The notes below the pieces were generated by a model. The model saw only the letters and a program-made list of their open reading frames with translations. It was not told the origin of the DNA and did no database searches. From Ornithodoros turicata (lineage: Eukaryota > Arthropoda > Arachnida > Ixodida > Argasidae): DNA of 64,000 nucleotides. The stretch lies in assembly GCF_037126465.1 (NCBI RefSeq), contig NC_088210.1:9942011-10006010 (forward strand), given 5' to 3'. Below are positions 32,721-43,513 of this stretch, piece after piece (the first letter of the stretch is position 1; each line of letters starts with the position of its first letter). Both the position numbers and the translations under genes were made by a program.

Positions 32721-33056
32721 TGGTGGGCATCTCGTGTAGGGGAACATGTATGGAACAATCCGCCACTGCCACCGCGCGCCAACGCACCAGCCAGTTCTAT
32801 CGGCGATACTGAGACGCTCTCCAGCCCTTCGCGACCATTCCTGTTCCATGAATTCTCATGTTAACGTGGACTATTCCTCTCGTTGTCTCTCTCACGGGAT
32901 ATTCCATAGGATATCTCCCCTTGAGCTGCGTCCTTGTACGCTTCCCCATCTTCAACCAAACAGTATAGGTGGGGTGCGGTAGGGTGTGCCGGTTCACCAT
33001 AAAGAGGGGAAAAGCACGGGTAGAGTTATGGTGTGACGTCACATGCACGCCACCAA
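32721..33056. other. No recognisable feature
   Basis: Sequence between the mariner relic and a MITE-P. It could include further decayed mariner DNA but no motif was visible. Confidence 0.4.
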
Positions 33057-33294
33057 TAGTGCTAAAACAGAACTCCACCACATAGCACGCTCATAGCCAA
33101 CCATCATTCCGAATGATATCATTGTGTACATTGATTTGTTGAAAATGGGAGGAGGCGCCTATCTGGGACACATTATGCATGTCCCAGATAGGCGCCACCC
33201 CCCTGTTTTGAACAAACCAGGACACAGAACGATATCATTCGGAATGATGGTTGGCTAGGAGCGTGCTATGTGGTGAAGTTCTGTTTTGACAGAC
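33057..33294. mobile_element. MITE-P, GGCGCCTATCTGGGACA subfamily
   Basis: Eroded ends (GTGCTAAAACAGAACTCC left, TTCTGTTTTGACAG right), full arms and the centre GGCGCCTATCTGGGACACATTATGCATGTCCC region. The ends are mutated, so this is an older copy. Confidence 0.92.
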
Positions 33295-33316
33295 TCTATA
33301 GCGCACCTCTCATCTA

Positions 33317-33565
33317 CACTCTTAAAAATGAACTTCACCGCATAGCACGCTCCTAGCCAATTATCATCTCGAATGATATCGTTATCTTACCTGATTTGCT
33401 GAAAACGGGAGGCGTACGCCTTTTTTGTGACAATTATGAACAGCATAAGTGTCACAAAAAAGGCGTACGCCTCCCGTTTTCAGCAAATCAGGGCAGATAA
33501 CGATATCATTCGAGATTATGGTTGGCTAGGAGCGTGCTATGCGGTGAAGCTCATTTTTAAGAGTG
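33317..33565. mobile_element. MITE-P, complete main-type copy in a LINE 3' UTR
   Basis: 249 bp, standard ends, TA duplication. The homologous UTR at 26374-26390 has the empty site CTCATCTACAGTGC. Confidence 0.96.
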
Positions 33566-33770
33566 TACAGTGTGCCTCCGTCCCAATCAGTATCGGTCAT
33601 TCTGCCTATGCCTCACCTTGAAATCGTCCACTCCCCTCTTCCCCCACTTTATTTTATTTATTTATTTATTTATTTTTATTTTTTTGCTATAGTTGTGACG
33701 ATGCCCACTTCAGTGCGGCCAACAACGGCAAGCTACTTCGACCCCCCCCCCCCCCATCTCTGTTTTAACA
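33566..33770 (+). repeat. LINE 3' UTR segment
   Basis: Matches 26387-26413 and 26661-26800 (CCTCCGTCCCAATCAGTATC, GATGCCCACTTCAGTGCGG). The left part continues at 33295-33316. Includes (TTTA)n at 33650-33690 and a C run at 33743-33756. Confidence 0.85.
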
Positions 33771-34587
33771 GTGTATATGCCGACTGCGCACGCCACCCCA
33801 GCCACCGCTGTCGACTGCGGTGACGGTTAGTGACTATGACGGCTGTTTTTTGCCTGTTGTATTAGAGAAAAATGTGGTATGGCGCGGCGACTGCCATTGA
33901 ATTTAAGCCACGTGACACTCAATGTCGTCATGCTAACGTATAGCCCACGACCGTGCGTGATGAAAGATACCGAGGCGTCGCGAAGCAAGTACAAGAGCGC
34001 GTGGCTCCTTTTTCTTCACCAGACACGTGATAGCCCAACCATGTGGTGGCCGTTGTCGCCACGTGCCATTATTTATGCTTCTTCTCGTGTTTGTTTTCTT
34101 CTCTGTCTCCAACGTCGCGTCCCTATCCAGCCCCCCTCCCCCCTCCATTCAAGTCTATATACCGGTTCTCTTCGCCTTTTTACACATGTACATACTTATG
34201 CATAATTCCGTGGGCGCGCTGAGACTCGAAATCTACGGAGTCATATACTAATCACTGCAGGAGCTTCCTTTTGTCACGTGTTGAGGTTTCAGTGCACTGG
34301 GTGTGCTAATTGTTTAATCGTTCTTCAGAACGCTCGAACGAAAATTTAGTCTCCAAAATCTCTCATATATAAGGTCCGCTGTTCAGCAGCGTACTGTTCA
34401 TGGACGAAGAACCTTGAAGGTCCCATTCCTTTTCACCTAGACTTACGAACAGGTAAGTATACAGTCGTCTGGATCAAAACAGGTGAACAACAATAAATAA
34501 ATGTTAGGCGTCCTGTGTCCCACAGTTAAATGGTAAAAATAAGAAACAAGGGTCATGCAGCATGGAGCAGTTCTCTCCCCACGAAGG
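33771..34587. other. No recognisable feature
   Basis: Frames of up to 108 codons at 33879-34251 have no recognisable domain. Confidence 0.4.
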
Positions 34588-35063
34588 TGCTCTTTTCTGG
34601 CTCCTGCTCGGAGAGGCCCAGTCCGAACCACGACCTACTAGATTACACCGAGCATGTCATAATCGCCAACCCCTATGAGGAGCCCGTCCGCACGATCCGC
34701 TAGGGGCGCTACTCATTGGCCCCGCGAGATCTACATCGTGATTGGACAATGGAAATTTGAATTTTGAACGCGCAGAAGGCAGATGTACGACTAGCAGACG
34801 ACAGCAACAGCTCCTATGAAAACGCATAGAATGATGATGATAATCGACTTTCGAAAGAAGCATCTCACGTGGAACATCCACCGCTTGTACAAAGGTACTA
34901 AGGTAAGCTGAAGTACAAAGTATTGTAGAAATTGATGAAACAATAACCGGTAGTAGCGCCACCGCTAGCCTCCAAATGTGGCGCTGGGAAGGAGTTCCTA
35001 TGACATGGTCGCTGTAATCTAGTAGGTCGTGGTCCGAACTGCCCTGAAAAAGAGCACGCATAC
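34588..35063. mobile_element. Foldback element with about 60-bp arms
   Basis: CCACGACCTACTAGATTACA at about 34629 is inverted at about 35012-35031 (TGTAATCTAGTAGGTCGTGG), and pairing continues out to AAGAGCACG/GTGCTCTTTT. Interior noncoding. No target duplication recognised. Confidence 0.7.
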
Positions 35064-35244
35064 GCAGCGCCTTTGGTGGCAAGAGCGCCTTGTGAATTCG
35101 GGTGCTTGCTGCTCCGGGGCGGTTCTCCTATGGAAAGCGAACCGAACGGGATCGCTCTCGCTGAACGATTGGGGTGCATCACCCGAAATAGCCATTAGTT
35201 AACCAATAAGCATGATCCATCATTCTACTACTAGTTTTCTCTCT

Positions 35245-35550
35245 ACATATAGGCCGAGTGGGCTAAGGCGTCCGCTCGTTGGTGGTGACCAAGGTCGTGC
35301 TGAAGACTGGAAGGTGGTGGGTTCGAATCCTACCACCGGCTGTGCTGTCTGAGGTTTTCCCTGGGTTTTCCGAAGACTTTCCAGACGAATGTCGGCACAG
35401 TTCCCCCTGAAGTCGGCCCAGGACGCATACTAATCCCCCTGTCCCTCACTCCTTCCTGCTGTCCTCTCTCCGTCTGTCCACATCTGTACGCCGCTCATAG
35501 CCACAGTTGCTTCGCGGCGCTAACACGCAATCAAAAAGAAAAAAAGAAAA
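35245..35550 (+). mobile_element. Ruka-type tRNA-derived SINE
   Basis: The head GGCCGAGTGGGCTAAGGCG matches a Ser/Leu-type A box. A long variable-arm region and GGGTTCGAATCCTACCACC (B box) follow. The body has TGCTGTCTGAGGTTTTCCC, GTCGGCACAGTTCCC and GTCGGCCCAGGACGC, then CCACAGTTGCTTCGCGGCGC and an A-rich tail to 35550. The body is shared with SINE-A but the tRNA head and 3' end differ. This matches the tick Ruka SINE as I recall it. Confidence 0.88.
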
Positions 35551-35575
35551 CTTCGGGGACGGGAACAAGTCAAGG

Positions 35576-35619
35576 GCTAGATGACTAACGTTGGCGAGCG
35601 CCAACGTTAGTCATCTAGC
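35576..35619. repeat. Perfect 21-bp hairpin, 2-nt loop
   Basis: GCTAGATGACTAACGTTGGC plus G, then AG, then the exact complement. It stands 25 bp downstream of the SINE tail. No similar copy was seen in the window. Confidence 0.9.
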
Positions 35620-35859
35620 GCTGTGAAGCATTGACGCAAGAGAAACGATGGTGAAGATCAGTGTTACAAAAATATTTTCAAAAATAAACATATTCCCAAG
35701 TCGCGATGTAATTTCTGCGGTTCTATCGCTTCCACGCATTCGAAACTTCGCTTTATGAATCCCTCGCGTTATGCTCGAGAAATGCATTTATAAAGCGAGG
35801 GTTGACTCCATACCTGAAAGTGAGTGGTATTTCTCTATTTGAGACTTTATCGGTTATTT

Positions 35860-36420
35860 TGTGCCTAAAGAATTGAATACTTTGAATAGACCCATAATTC
35901 AGGATAAAACACTGTGCACTAGTAGCTGTAATTAAGTCGTTTTGTATAAATGATCATCATCAGACTTGCACGTATCTCGAGTGCCGTACACAAAATACTG
36001 TATTTGAATACTGTTGTTAGTACTCTTGTATCTTATTCAGATCCTTTCAGGACAGGTATTTGTACTGTGTTCCAAATATAATATATATTTTTATATTTTC
36101 CACTCAATGCTTATCATACCATTTTAGTTTCACAATAAGGTACCCTTGCCTTTCATTATCTTTTCCTTCTTTTCAATGCATTGTGCAAAAGACAACGACT
36201 ACTCAACTACTACAAACTGCTACAAACAAACGGTAATTACTCTCGTGACCGATACCCAAGCATTGATACTCAAGATACCTTAAGTATACTCCTTCAAGTA
36301 TTTGGTACTCTACCCTAATCACTTTCTTTTCTAAGTGTTTGTGCTGCATTGCACGTATGCGTTCTGCCTTGAGTATTTAGTATCGTATATTTCAAATATG
36401 TACATTGTTACAGTACCTTG
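35860..36420. mobile_element. Possible hAT-like relic tiled with AAGTAT/ATACTT motifs
   Basis: Repeated GTATTTGAATACT, TTGAATACTTTGAATA, TCAAGTATTTGGTACT and AAGTATACTCC variants occupy both sides. Clear terminal repeats and duplication were not found. The tiling resembles the elements at 10785 and 11591. Confidence 0.4.
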
Positions 36421-36478
36421 TACATGTCTGATCACCGTGTATCCAAGCTGAAACCGAGAACGCGTACACCTTATATTT

Positions 36479-36802
36479 TTGACAAATCAGGGAACAGAAC
36501 GGTAACGTTCTAAACGACAATAGACGAGTTCAGAAAACCCCAGAGTGCTTAGCGCCGCTTTGAACTGTGGGAGTTTACTAATACGAAAGAAACGGGTGGC
36601 CTCCAAACAGTTCCGATTTCTTCCCTTACCGGACCATTGTCCACGACGTGTCAAGGTCAGCGAAAGCAAAATGTGAAGGATTATTATTGGTTCCCCAGCT
36701 CAGCAAGCGCCCAGGATGCAATGCGTGCGCAAAGAGCACTGGGATTTTCTGAACTCATCTATTGGTGCTAAACACGTTATGCGGTGAAGCTCCCATTCTC
36801 TG
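36479..36802. mobile_element. Decayed MITE-P right arm split by a foldback element
   Basis: TTGACAAATCAGGGAACAGAACGGTAACGTTC (36478-36509, in part) and GTTATGCGGTGAAGCTCC (36777-36794) are the two parts of a MITE-P right arm. The 36518-36764 element lies between. Confidence 0.6.
36518..36764. mobile_element. 247-bp inverted-repeat element
   Basis: CAATAGACGAGTTCAGAAAA at 36518 pairs with TTTTCTGAACTCATCTATTG ending 36764, giving 38-bp arms with few mismatches. Noncoding. Confidence 0.8.
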
Positions 36803-37715
36803 ATGCGCAACGATTAGTGAAGGAGCTGTTTCTTCTGTATTTTTTGGTAATTTTCTGTATCCCAGCTGTTTTCTTCTGTTTGCTTGAAAGCATTAGGGAA
36901 TAACAAGCCCACACCGTGGCTAACCTTTCCCTTTCCTTTTTTCTTACTTTGCATTAAACATATCCCCCCCCCTTTTTAGGGTGTACTCCTGAGTGGAGAG
37001 ATTTGTTCCAAACGCGGTGGGAGGGGGGGGGGGGTTCCGTTTCCAGACGCTTCGTCAAATCCTATTCGTATTATAAATACCATATAACTGGCTCAATGGA
37101 TTTTCCCCCGATATTGTTTTTTTTTTTTTTTTTTTTTTACGTACGATTCCGTGGTTTTCCCTTTAAAGGGGAAGGCTCGAACATTCTGAAGCCGAAGTAT
37201 ACATAACAAAATCTCTCAAGCCCAATTACCGCGTAAGTTCAATACCTAAAAAAAAAGTTTATTGCTTGCTCGAGTGGCTCCGCTATGTGACATTCCCGTG
37301 ATGGCATACGTACGTGCCTCCGCAGCCATCATAGGCGACATACATGTCTCGGTGCCTCGTGAATTCCGCAAAAAACGGCGACCGGTCAACGACCGGCGGC
37401 AACTTTCGGACGCTTCGGATGCCTCGACGAATAAAACGAATTGTTGGCTGGATGCAAAGTTCGCGTGGAGCCAACCGGTCAACACGGTGTGTCGCATGTT
37501 CGTCTCTTCCTTCTTTCCGGAGGTGCGAAGATATATATTGCGACACTGATGGACAGCTTTAAAATAGCGTGCGTGCGTGTGAGTAGGGGACCCAAAACGC
37601 AAGTGCTATGACGCACGCGGCAGCCCCTCGCCGCGTTCGGGTCACGCGCTTGCGTCCCTCGGCCGGCAGCTGCCGAGGCTTACAAATGAAAAAGACACGT
37701 GGAAATCCCTAAATT
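36803..37715. other. Unassigned, with G and T runs
   Basis: G run at about 37019-37034, T run at 37118-37138. Frames at 37246-37602 on both strands show no domain. Confidence 0.4.
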
Positions 37716-38045
37716 CCATGACTTGAAAACCCGAGACGAGGTAGGGAGTTTGTCTCGTATTGTCCCTACACTCTTAAAAATGAACTTCACCGCATAGCAC
37801 GCTCCTAACCAACCATCATCTCAAATGCTATCGTTATCTGCCCTGATTTGTTGAAAACGGGAGGCGTACGCCTTTTCTGTGACAATTATGAACAGCATAA
37901 GTGTCACAAAAAAGGCGTACGCCTCCCGTTTTCAACAAACCAAGGCAGATAACGATATCATTCGAGATTATGGTTGGCTAGGAGCGTGCTATGCGGTGAA
38001 GTTCATTTTTAAGAGTGTACCTCGTCTCGGGTTTTCAAGTCATGG
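37716..38045. repeat. 28-bp perfect inverted repeat surrounding a MITE-P
   Basis: CCATGACTTGAAAACCCGAG plus ACGAGGTA at 37716-37743 is repeated inverted at 38018-38045. Without the MITE-P the arms would be separated by about 25 bp, so the MITE sits next to a pre-existing hairpin. Confidence 0.9.
37769..38017. mobile_element. MITE-P, complete main-type copy, loop reversed
   Basis: 249 bp with TA flanks, standard ends. The second TA is shared with the right arm of the surrounding hairpin. Confidence 0.95.
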
Positions 38046-39276
38046 ATCGTCACCACCAGCTCGCTTGCTACCTAACTTTCCTTTCGTTATCCCTAAATTG
38101 TCGCCCCCTTTCTTTTTTTCTTTTTTGCGCATTTTGCGTTGTTAGTACAGCAAGAATAAGTGGTATTGTGAAGCAAAACTTTATTTTCTTCCTCTATCAC
38201 GTCAGATCACAACTTTATTATCAGTTGCAGATGTTTGCGGTGCAGACGACAGGTTCACGCGGGTTACCGCTGGCCGCGAGAGCGACTGGGTGCACCACAC
38301 GTGTGCAAACTTGAGGGTGGGGGGGATACATTTAGTAGAAGACAAATAAAAAGAAAAAACCAAAGGGGGTCAGCCAAATGGAGAGTCGGCTGGCTATTCC
38401 GCAAGTGAATACTAATCGGATAAGAAATGAAAATATTGGACAAATAAAAACAAAAGAAGGATGAAAGAGATGAAGGAAAGAAAAATGAAAACCAAAGGGG
38501 AGAGGTGTGAGGGTGGACACGGTTTAACGGGTTTCACGCTTACGAAAGCTGCTTTCGAGTCACGTTAACTTTTTGAAAGTTCATGTATGCTTGTTTTTAG
38601 CCCCTTGCACCAGTGAAAAAAAAAAAAAAAGAAAGAAATGAAAAACAAACGATAATTTTGCGAACAACTTTTGCTCTTCTCAGTCGTGTATATTTCTACT
38701 TTATTTACTACAAACTCGTCGCCGTGTGTGCCAAGTGTGCCGTTGTATTCGAGTGCGCGGGAGAAGTTGTGACATGGCTTGTACATGATGGGAATTGATA
38801 CGATTGACGATTGGTTTGTACGCTTTTGGAATGCCACAGTTGTTGTATCTGTCGCGTTCTGCGCATTTCTCTCTTTCTCTCTCCCTGTATTCGCAAGAAG
38901 AACGACCTATAGGACGTGGCGCTACTGTGCATAAGTAACTAACTGTGCACTAAGTGTGGATGGCTCGTTGGAGGATCTACATAGCGTTCGAAGCGATTGT
39001 GGAAAAATAGTAAGTTGCAGTGATTTATCCAGATCTCCTCCCCCCCCCCCCCAACACCCGTCAAAACCCCCAAATTTTTGGCGACACCCTTTTTTTTTTT
39101 TTTCTTCTTCTTCTTCTTTACGACGTAGCTGTAATGATTACCTCCCATGTTTACGATTCTGGATATACTACTGGTCCGTTGTTGCTACGTCCCGCATGAT
39201 GGAAAGCCGTTCTGAGGCAGGAACACGGGAGGACGGACACAACAAGCCATCAAATTACCTCAAAACATTAAATATA
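38046..39276. other. Unassigned, homopolymer-rich
   Basis: A run at 38617-38633, C run at 39042-39052, T/(CTT)n at 39090-39118. CCGTTCTGAGGCAGGAACAC at 39208 resembles the SINE-C tail. No coding signature. Confidence 0.45.
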
Positions 39277-39826
39277 CAGGGTTCGCAGAGATAAACTTCC
39301 GGGCCTGTAACGGAGATCGAACAAATAGAAACAGTATCGGGAAGCTAGAGTACACGTTAGAGGACGTATTATGCCCCAAAATTTTATGTCGATACACTTG
39401 GTCTGTTTCTCTGCGGATAAATCGTGAAAATAAAAATAAAAACTGCCGCTACCTAACATTTCCAATCGGCTATACCTGTGTTTTAGCTCCTGCCATCAGA
39501 TGGCGAAACGGTCTAACGCGGCGTTGCAGACGATATCGAAACCAAGTGAGCAAATGGGACTGAATGCAGAGGACTACTCTGCGAAGTCGTCGGCAACGGC
39601 GCGTTCGATCGTGTCGCCATCTGAAGGAAGGAGCTGAAACACAGGTATAGCCGATTGGAAATGTTAGGCAGCGGCGTCTTTTTTTTTTTTTTTTTTTCGC
39701 GATTTATCCGCAGAGAAACGGACCAAGTGGCAGTATTTTGAGGGCATAATACGTCTTCTAACATCTATTTAGCTCCCCGACACTGTTTCTATTCGTTTTA
39801 TCTTCGTTACAAACCCCGAAACCCTG
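39277..39826. mobile_element. 550-bp full-length palindromic element, TA target
   Basis: Ends CAGGGTTCGCAGAGATAA and CGAAACCCTG with TA outside (39275-39276, 39827-39828). Arms of about 250 bp pair over most of their length (GAAACAGT.TCGGG, GACGTATTATGCCC, CTCTGCGGATAAATCG, ACCTGTGTTTTAGCTCCT) and the centre (ATCAGATGGCGA against TCGCCATCTGA) is also inverted. Two arms differ by homopolymer length (T run at 39679-39697). Confidence 0.88.
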
Positions 39827-39833
39827 TAGAAAG

Positions 39834-40247
39834 ATGGCAGACGTCGAAAAAGCCAATCGTAGCGGCGGGACGTTGCTCGGTGCGATGCCTATTGCACTGA
39901 ACCCGAAAATTTGCATTCATGCCTTCCCGAAGGACAAGAAACAGCGAAAAGTTCGGTGTATCAAACTCAGGATTAGGAAACGGCTTACGACATGCGCGAC
40001 GATATGCAACAAACGCTTCACCAACGAACATTTCAGGGCAGTAAAGGAAGACAGCACAGACACGGGTCGTAGAAAAATTCTGAGATCATATATGGTTTTA
40101 CTCAGTTGTTGCTATGAAGTTTACAGTCGACGGATGCTTGCGACACAAGCAATCCCTTACGTGCAACCTTCCGGTTCTTCCGGAAGATCCCATTTGAAGA
40201 ATGTAGAGGGTTGGGTCAGGAGCTCAGGACACACTTGGCAAAAGTAA
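39834..40247 (+). pseudogene. THAP-like open frame, degenerate
   Basis: 137 codons from an ATG six bases past the element at 39277-39826. Residues about 27-33 (ICIHAFP) followed by KDKKQRKVRC and then ICNKRFTNEHF about 30 residues later recall the HxFP...C(S/N)xHF layout of a THAP zinc-binding DNA-binding domain. The final His ligand is replaced (CNKRF) and only one upstream Cys is visible, so zinc binding is doubtful. The remainder is unrecognised. It could be a transposon-derived (P-element or related) or host THAP fragment, or chance similarity. No promoter or splice evidence. Confidence 0.3.
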
Positions 40248-40735
40248 CAACAAGAATATAAAACACTGAAAACTTTCCTTTAATGGATGCAAGCTTTCAT
40301 GCAGTGGATATAGCAAGACGCCGCACCAAGTGCGGGATGGAATTTACCGTATTGATGTTGTTGTTTTTTTTTTTTCATACGGCCTGCTTTTTATGTTCGT
40401 GTTATCCAGGTAGCCGCGTGATGACACCTCTCGTACTGTTACACAGTGTAATCAGTCTGCACTGTTTCGGATAAGGATCATTAAGTTATCCTGCGGGATA
40501 GGTGCACGCCATCTTCAACACGTATTTCCCCAACAGTGGAGGCTAACTAAGTTAGGGGTACTGAGGAGCCCGGACGTTGGATAGCACACGCAGAACACTG
40601 CCATCGATGACATGACCTGCCGCCAGAAACTGATCTCCTTTAAGAACGCAACGCCCGCTGTTCCCAGCGTGCTCCCATTAGAGTGAGCAATGCAAGGGGC
40701 AGCAGGGAGCTTCGGATGTGCTTTGAAGGCCTGGC
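40248..40735. other. No recognisable feature
   Basis: T run at 40364-40374. No repeat ends or domains recognised. Confidence 0.4.
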
Positions 40736-40740
40736 TCTAC

Positions 40741-40934
40741 ACCCCCCCCCCCCCCACCCACCCCCCTGACCTTTTGCAGAGCATCTCCTGAATTTTCTCA
40801 GAGTGACCTATACAGAACGGGTACCGAATACAGGGTTCTTTCGCAAGTGCTTCCAGGGGGGGGGGGGGGGGGCAAGCGTCATCATCATCAGCATCAGGCA
40901 TCATCATCACCACCAGGGGGGGGGGGGGGGCAAG
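40741..40934. repeat. Paired C-run and two G-runs
   Basis: A C-rich tract at 40742-40768 and G runs at 40857-40872 and 40917-40930. The second G run repeats the first with its flanks (CCAGGGG... and GGGGCAAGCGT), separated by (CATCAT)n. This is a local tandem duplication. Confidence 0.85.
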
Positions 40935-41084
40935 CGTGCAACTCCCCTCCCATACCACCTCTTTTTCTGGAGGCAGACTTTGAAACTGTGCGGGAGTTCA
41001 GAGGTTCCTCTTCAGGACATGTGACACTAACCATTACGACCTATGACAAAAACTACTTTCACAAGTGACCTTGGAGCTCCAAAG

Positions 41085-41330
41085 GGGGGGGGGGTGCATG
41101 GCCCCCCTTGCCCCCCTCTCAGTACGCCCATGATTGCTAGGAGCAATGTTTGCCTCCCCCTCATTGCTACCTTCCTCGGCGCGGATCGGACCCGCGATCT
41201 TGAGCTCATCAAGCCAACACGATACAGACTGTACTACCGACCGGCGAGTTGTATACCGACCGACCTTAGAAAGTGCATATGTACGTCAAATATCGCCGCT
41301 CCAATTGGCTGTTCGCCACCTAGCACACCC
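41085..41330 (+). repeat. SINE-B-like or related tRNA-containing repeat
   Basis: GGCGCGGATCGGACCCGCGATCTTGAGC resembles the head of SINE-B at 23730-23757 (split by position here: GATCGGACCCGCGATCTTGA). A G run and C-rich tract precede it. Short and diverged. Confidence 0.5.
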
Positions 41331-43112
41331 CAATAGAAGCACTCAATGAATGATAGTGACAGCAGCTGGTCGACATGTTTCGCGGTGTCGCAAAACGATG
41401 CCGAAACTTACCTTCGTATGCGATGGAGTTTCCCAACTTACATAACTTAAATAGAAACGAGAACTGCCCAGTTCCGCAGTGCTGATATAATGCGAAGAAG
41501 GACATTCGATGTCGAGTAGGATACAAAGAGAAAATGGATGCTGTCCCAGGAACGGCGCGAATACGCGAACGAAAACAACGAACAACGAAGAAAGCGGGAA
41601 CCGACACGGGAGTTATGATATTTGCACAAGTATTGAAACGCGTCTCGTGGCATGAAGGGATGAAGAGGCAGGTTGATTCATTGGCAGTCCTTTTCTTCTC
41701 CGCCATCTTGAGGACGACGCCAGCGCCTCTACAGGTAGTTGGAGAGGCGAATGGCCGCCTCTTATGCAAGTGATGCCCAACTACAGAGCCGAACAAAAGA
41801 AACAGTGTGGTTTTCAGCTCGATAGGGGTTTGATGATAACATCTCTCAGAATAGTGGTTTGGACCCACCTTCGTGTATGAGCCTCGCTCACCTCGCTCAG
41901 TGCCTCTCACTTGGTGTGAGAGGCACTTAGGGGAAGAAAGTATTGTAGCGATGTGAAAACATGAGCGGAAGCTATTTTTAGCCAAAATGAAAGAATTAAT
42001 AAAGATACCTACAATCTCAGCTCCCTGCATATCAAAGAAGAAAATTCCCGTGCCACTGGAACGATACACTAATATTTCATTTACATTTAATATATATTGG
42101 ACAAGAAAAGCAACATAAGGAGAAGCAAGCAAAATGAGGAGAAGTCATACACCGTTAGAGGATAGTGTAACAGGCGAAAGCTAAAAATCTAACAGTCAAG
42201 CTTCCGGTGACAAAGAAAGCTACGGTCAATATGTGCAGAGACATTTACATTTACTTATCAACTTATCTTTCATTTCTTGTAAGTTACTTTTCCTCACGCC
42301 CCCACTCAAAGCCCAAACAATAAAACCGACGTATGCAAAGGCGCGTGGTTGACATATTCGTTCTAAATAACGCGTCCAGGAGTAGCCAGTCCCGAGTAGT
42401 TCGGGACTAATATCTCCTGTTTTTTTTTTTTTTTTACCAATGAATCAATTAGCAGAGCCCATTGGAATGATGATTCGCTCACGTCTTTAATATCGCTACG
42501 GACATAATTGCGATGTAACCGGACTAACGGCAAGCATCTGTGTAAAACGGCGCTAGGGAAGTCTGATAGACGGCTTCTATACGGAATAATGGCCCTCAAT
42601 TAAGTGAGAGGCGTCGTCGAGGTAAACCCTTTATCGCCTCCCATTAGGCAAATTGCCCGCAACCATTTGTCATTATAGCGGAGCGCACCTCCGTGTCTAA
42701 CGAAATAGGAGCTCGAAATAGAGTGTTAAACGGGTGCCAGCTATCCGTACATCGTCGGTGCGTATGATGATGGACCTTTGTGTTAGATGCATAAGAGCGA
42801 AGGAAGCCGAAAGCTACGTCATCGATTCTTATCTTTTTATTTATTGACGTTGCGTGTCTCTGGTGGGGACTGTTGAAGAACCGGGGAAAAAAAAAAAAAC
42901 CTGACAGTGTGTGTGGACAGTGTTTGTGAGTGACTGACTGAGTGTCTTTGTCCCTCACTGTTCTCATGTAGTTAGCCATTTTAGTTTTTCTAAGTGATCT
43001 GGAGTTGCTGGCTCTCGTACTGAGCGCCTATTTCTCCATTTTTTTTCTTATTAACTCAACTCAACTAAGAAGGAAAAGACAGACGGGAGCACGACTATGG
43101 ACCGTCCTGTGT
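41331..43112. other. Unassigned, includes inverted copy of repeat J
   Basis: About 41665-41745 is repeat J in inverse orientation (CCGCCATCTTGAGGACGACG). The 270-codon minus-strand frame at 41320-42132 runs through this repeat and has no domain. A T run lies at 42419-42435 and an A run at 42887-42899. Confidence 0.45.
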
Positions 43113-43140
43113 ATGACCATTGGTGCTTGTTTCGCGTGTC

Positions 43141-43177
<37 letters not shown>

Positions 43178-43482
43178 GTGCGTGCTAGAGCACTGCACGG
43201 GCCTAATTTTCGGGCCTGTGCCCGGCCCAGGCCCGGCTGCTACGGCCCGTACCCGGCCCGGGCCGACACCTTCTAAAGACCGTACCCGACTGTTGCCATG
43301 CTCAGGCCCAGTCGCAGCCCGCCCCTGCTCTATATGTTCTCGAGGCCCGGAGGCGTATTTAGAATTACTAAAGAGCACAGCGCAGCGAGGAAAATGACGC
43401 AGCTAATTGTTGGAGAGTGAAAAGGTACACTCGAACGGACCGGCTGCGTTTCTCTGTCGACAAAACGCTCTGTGCGTTTTGT

Positions 43483-43513
<31 letters not shown>

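Noticed and set aside
41320..42132. 270-codon minus-strand frame as a gene
   Set aside because: It crosses an interspersed repeat also found at 23791-23906, has no recognisable domain and uneven composition.
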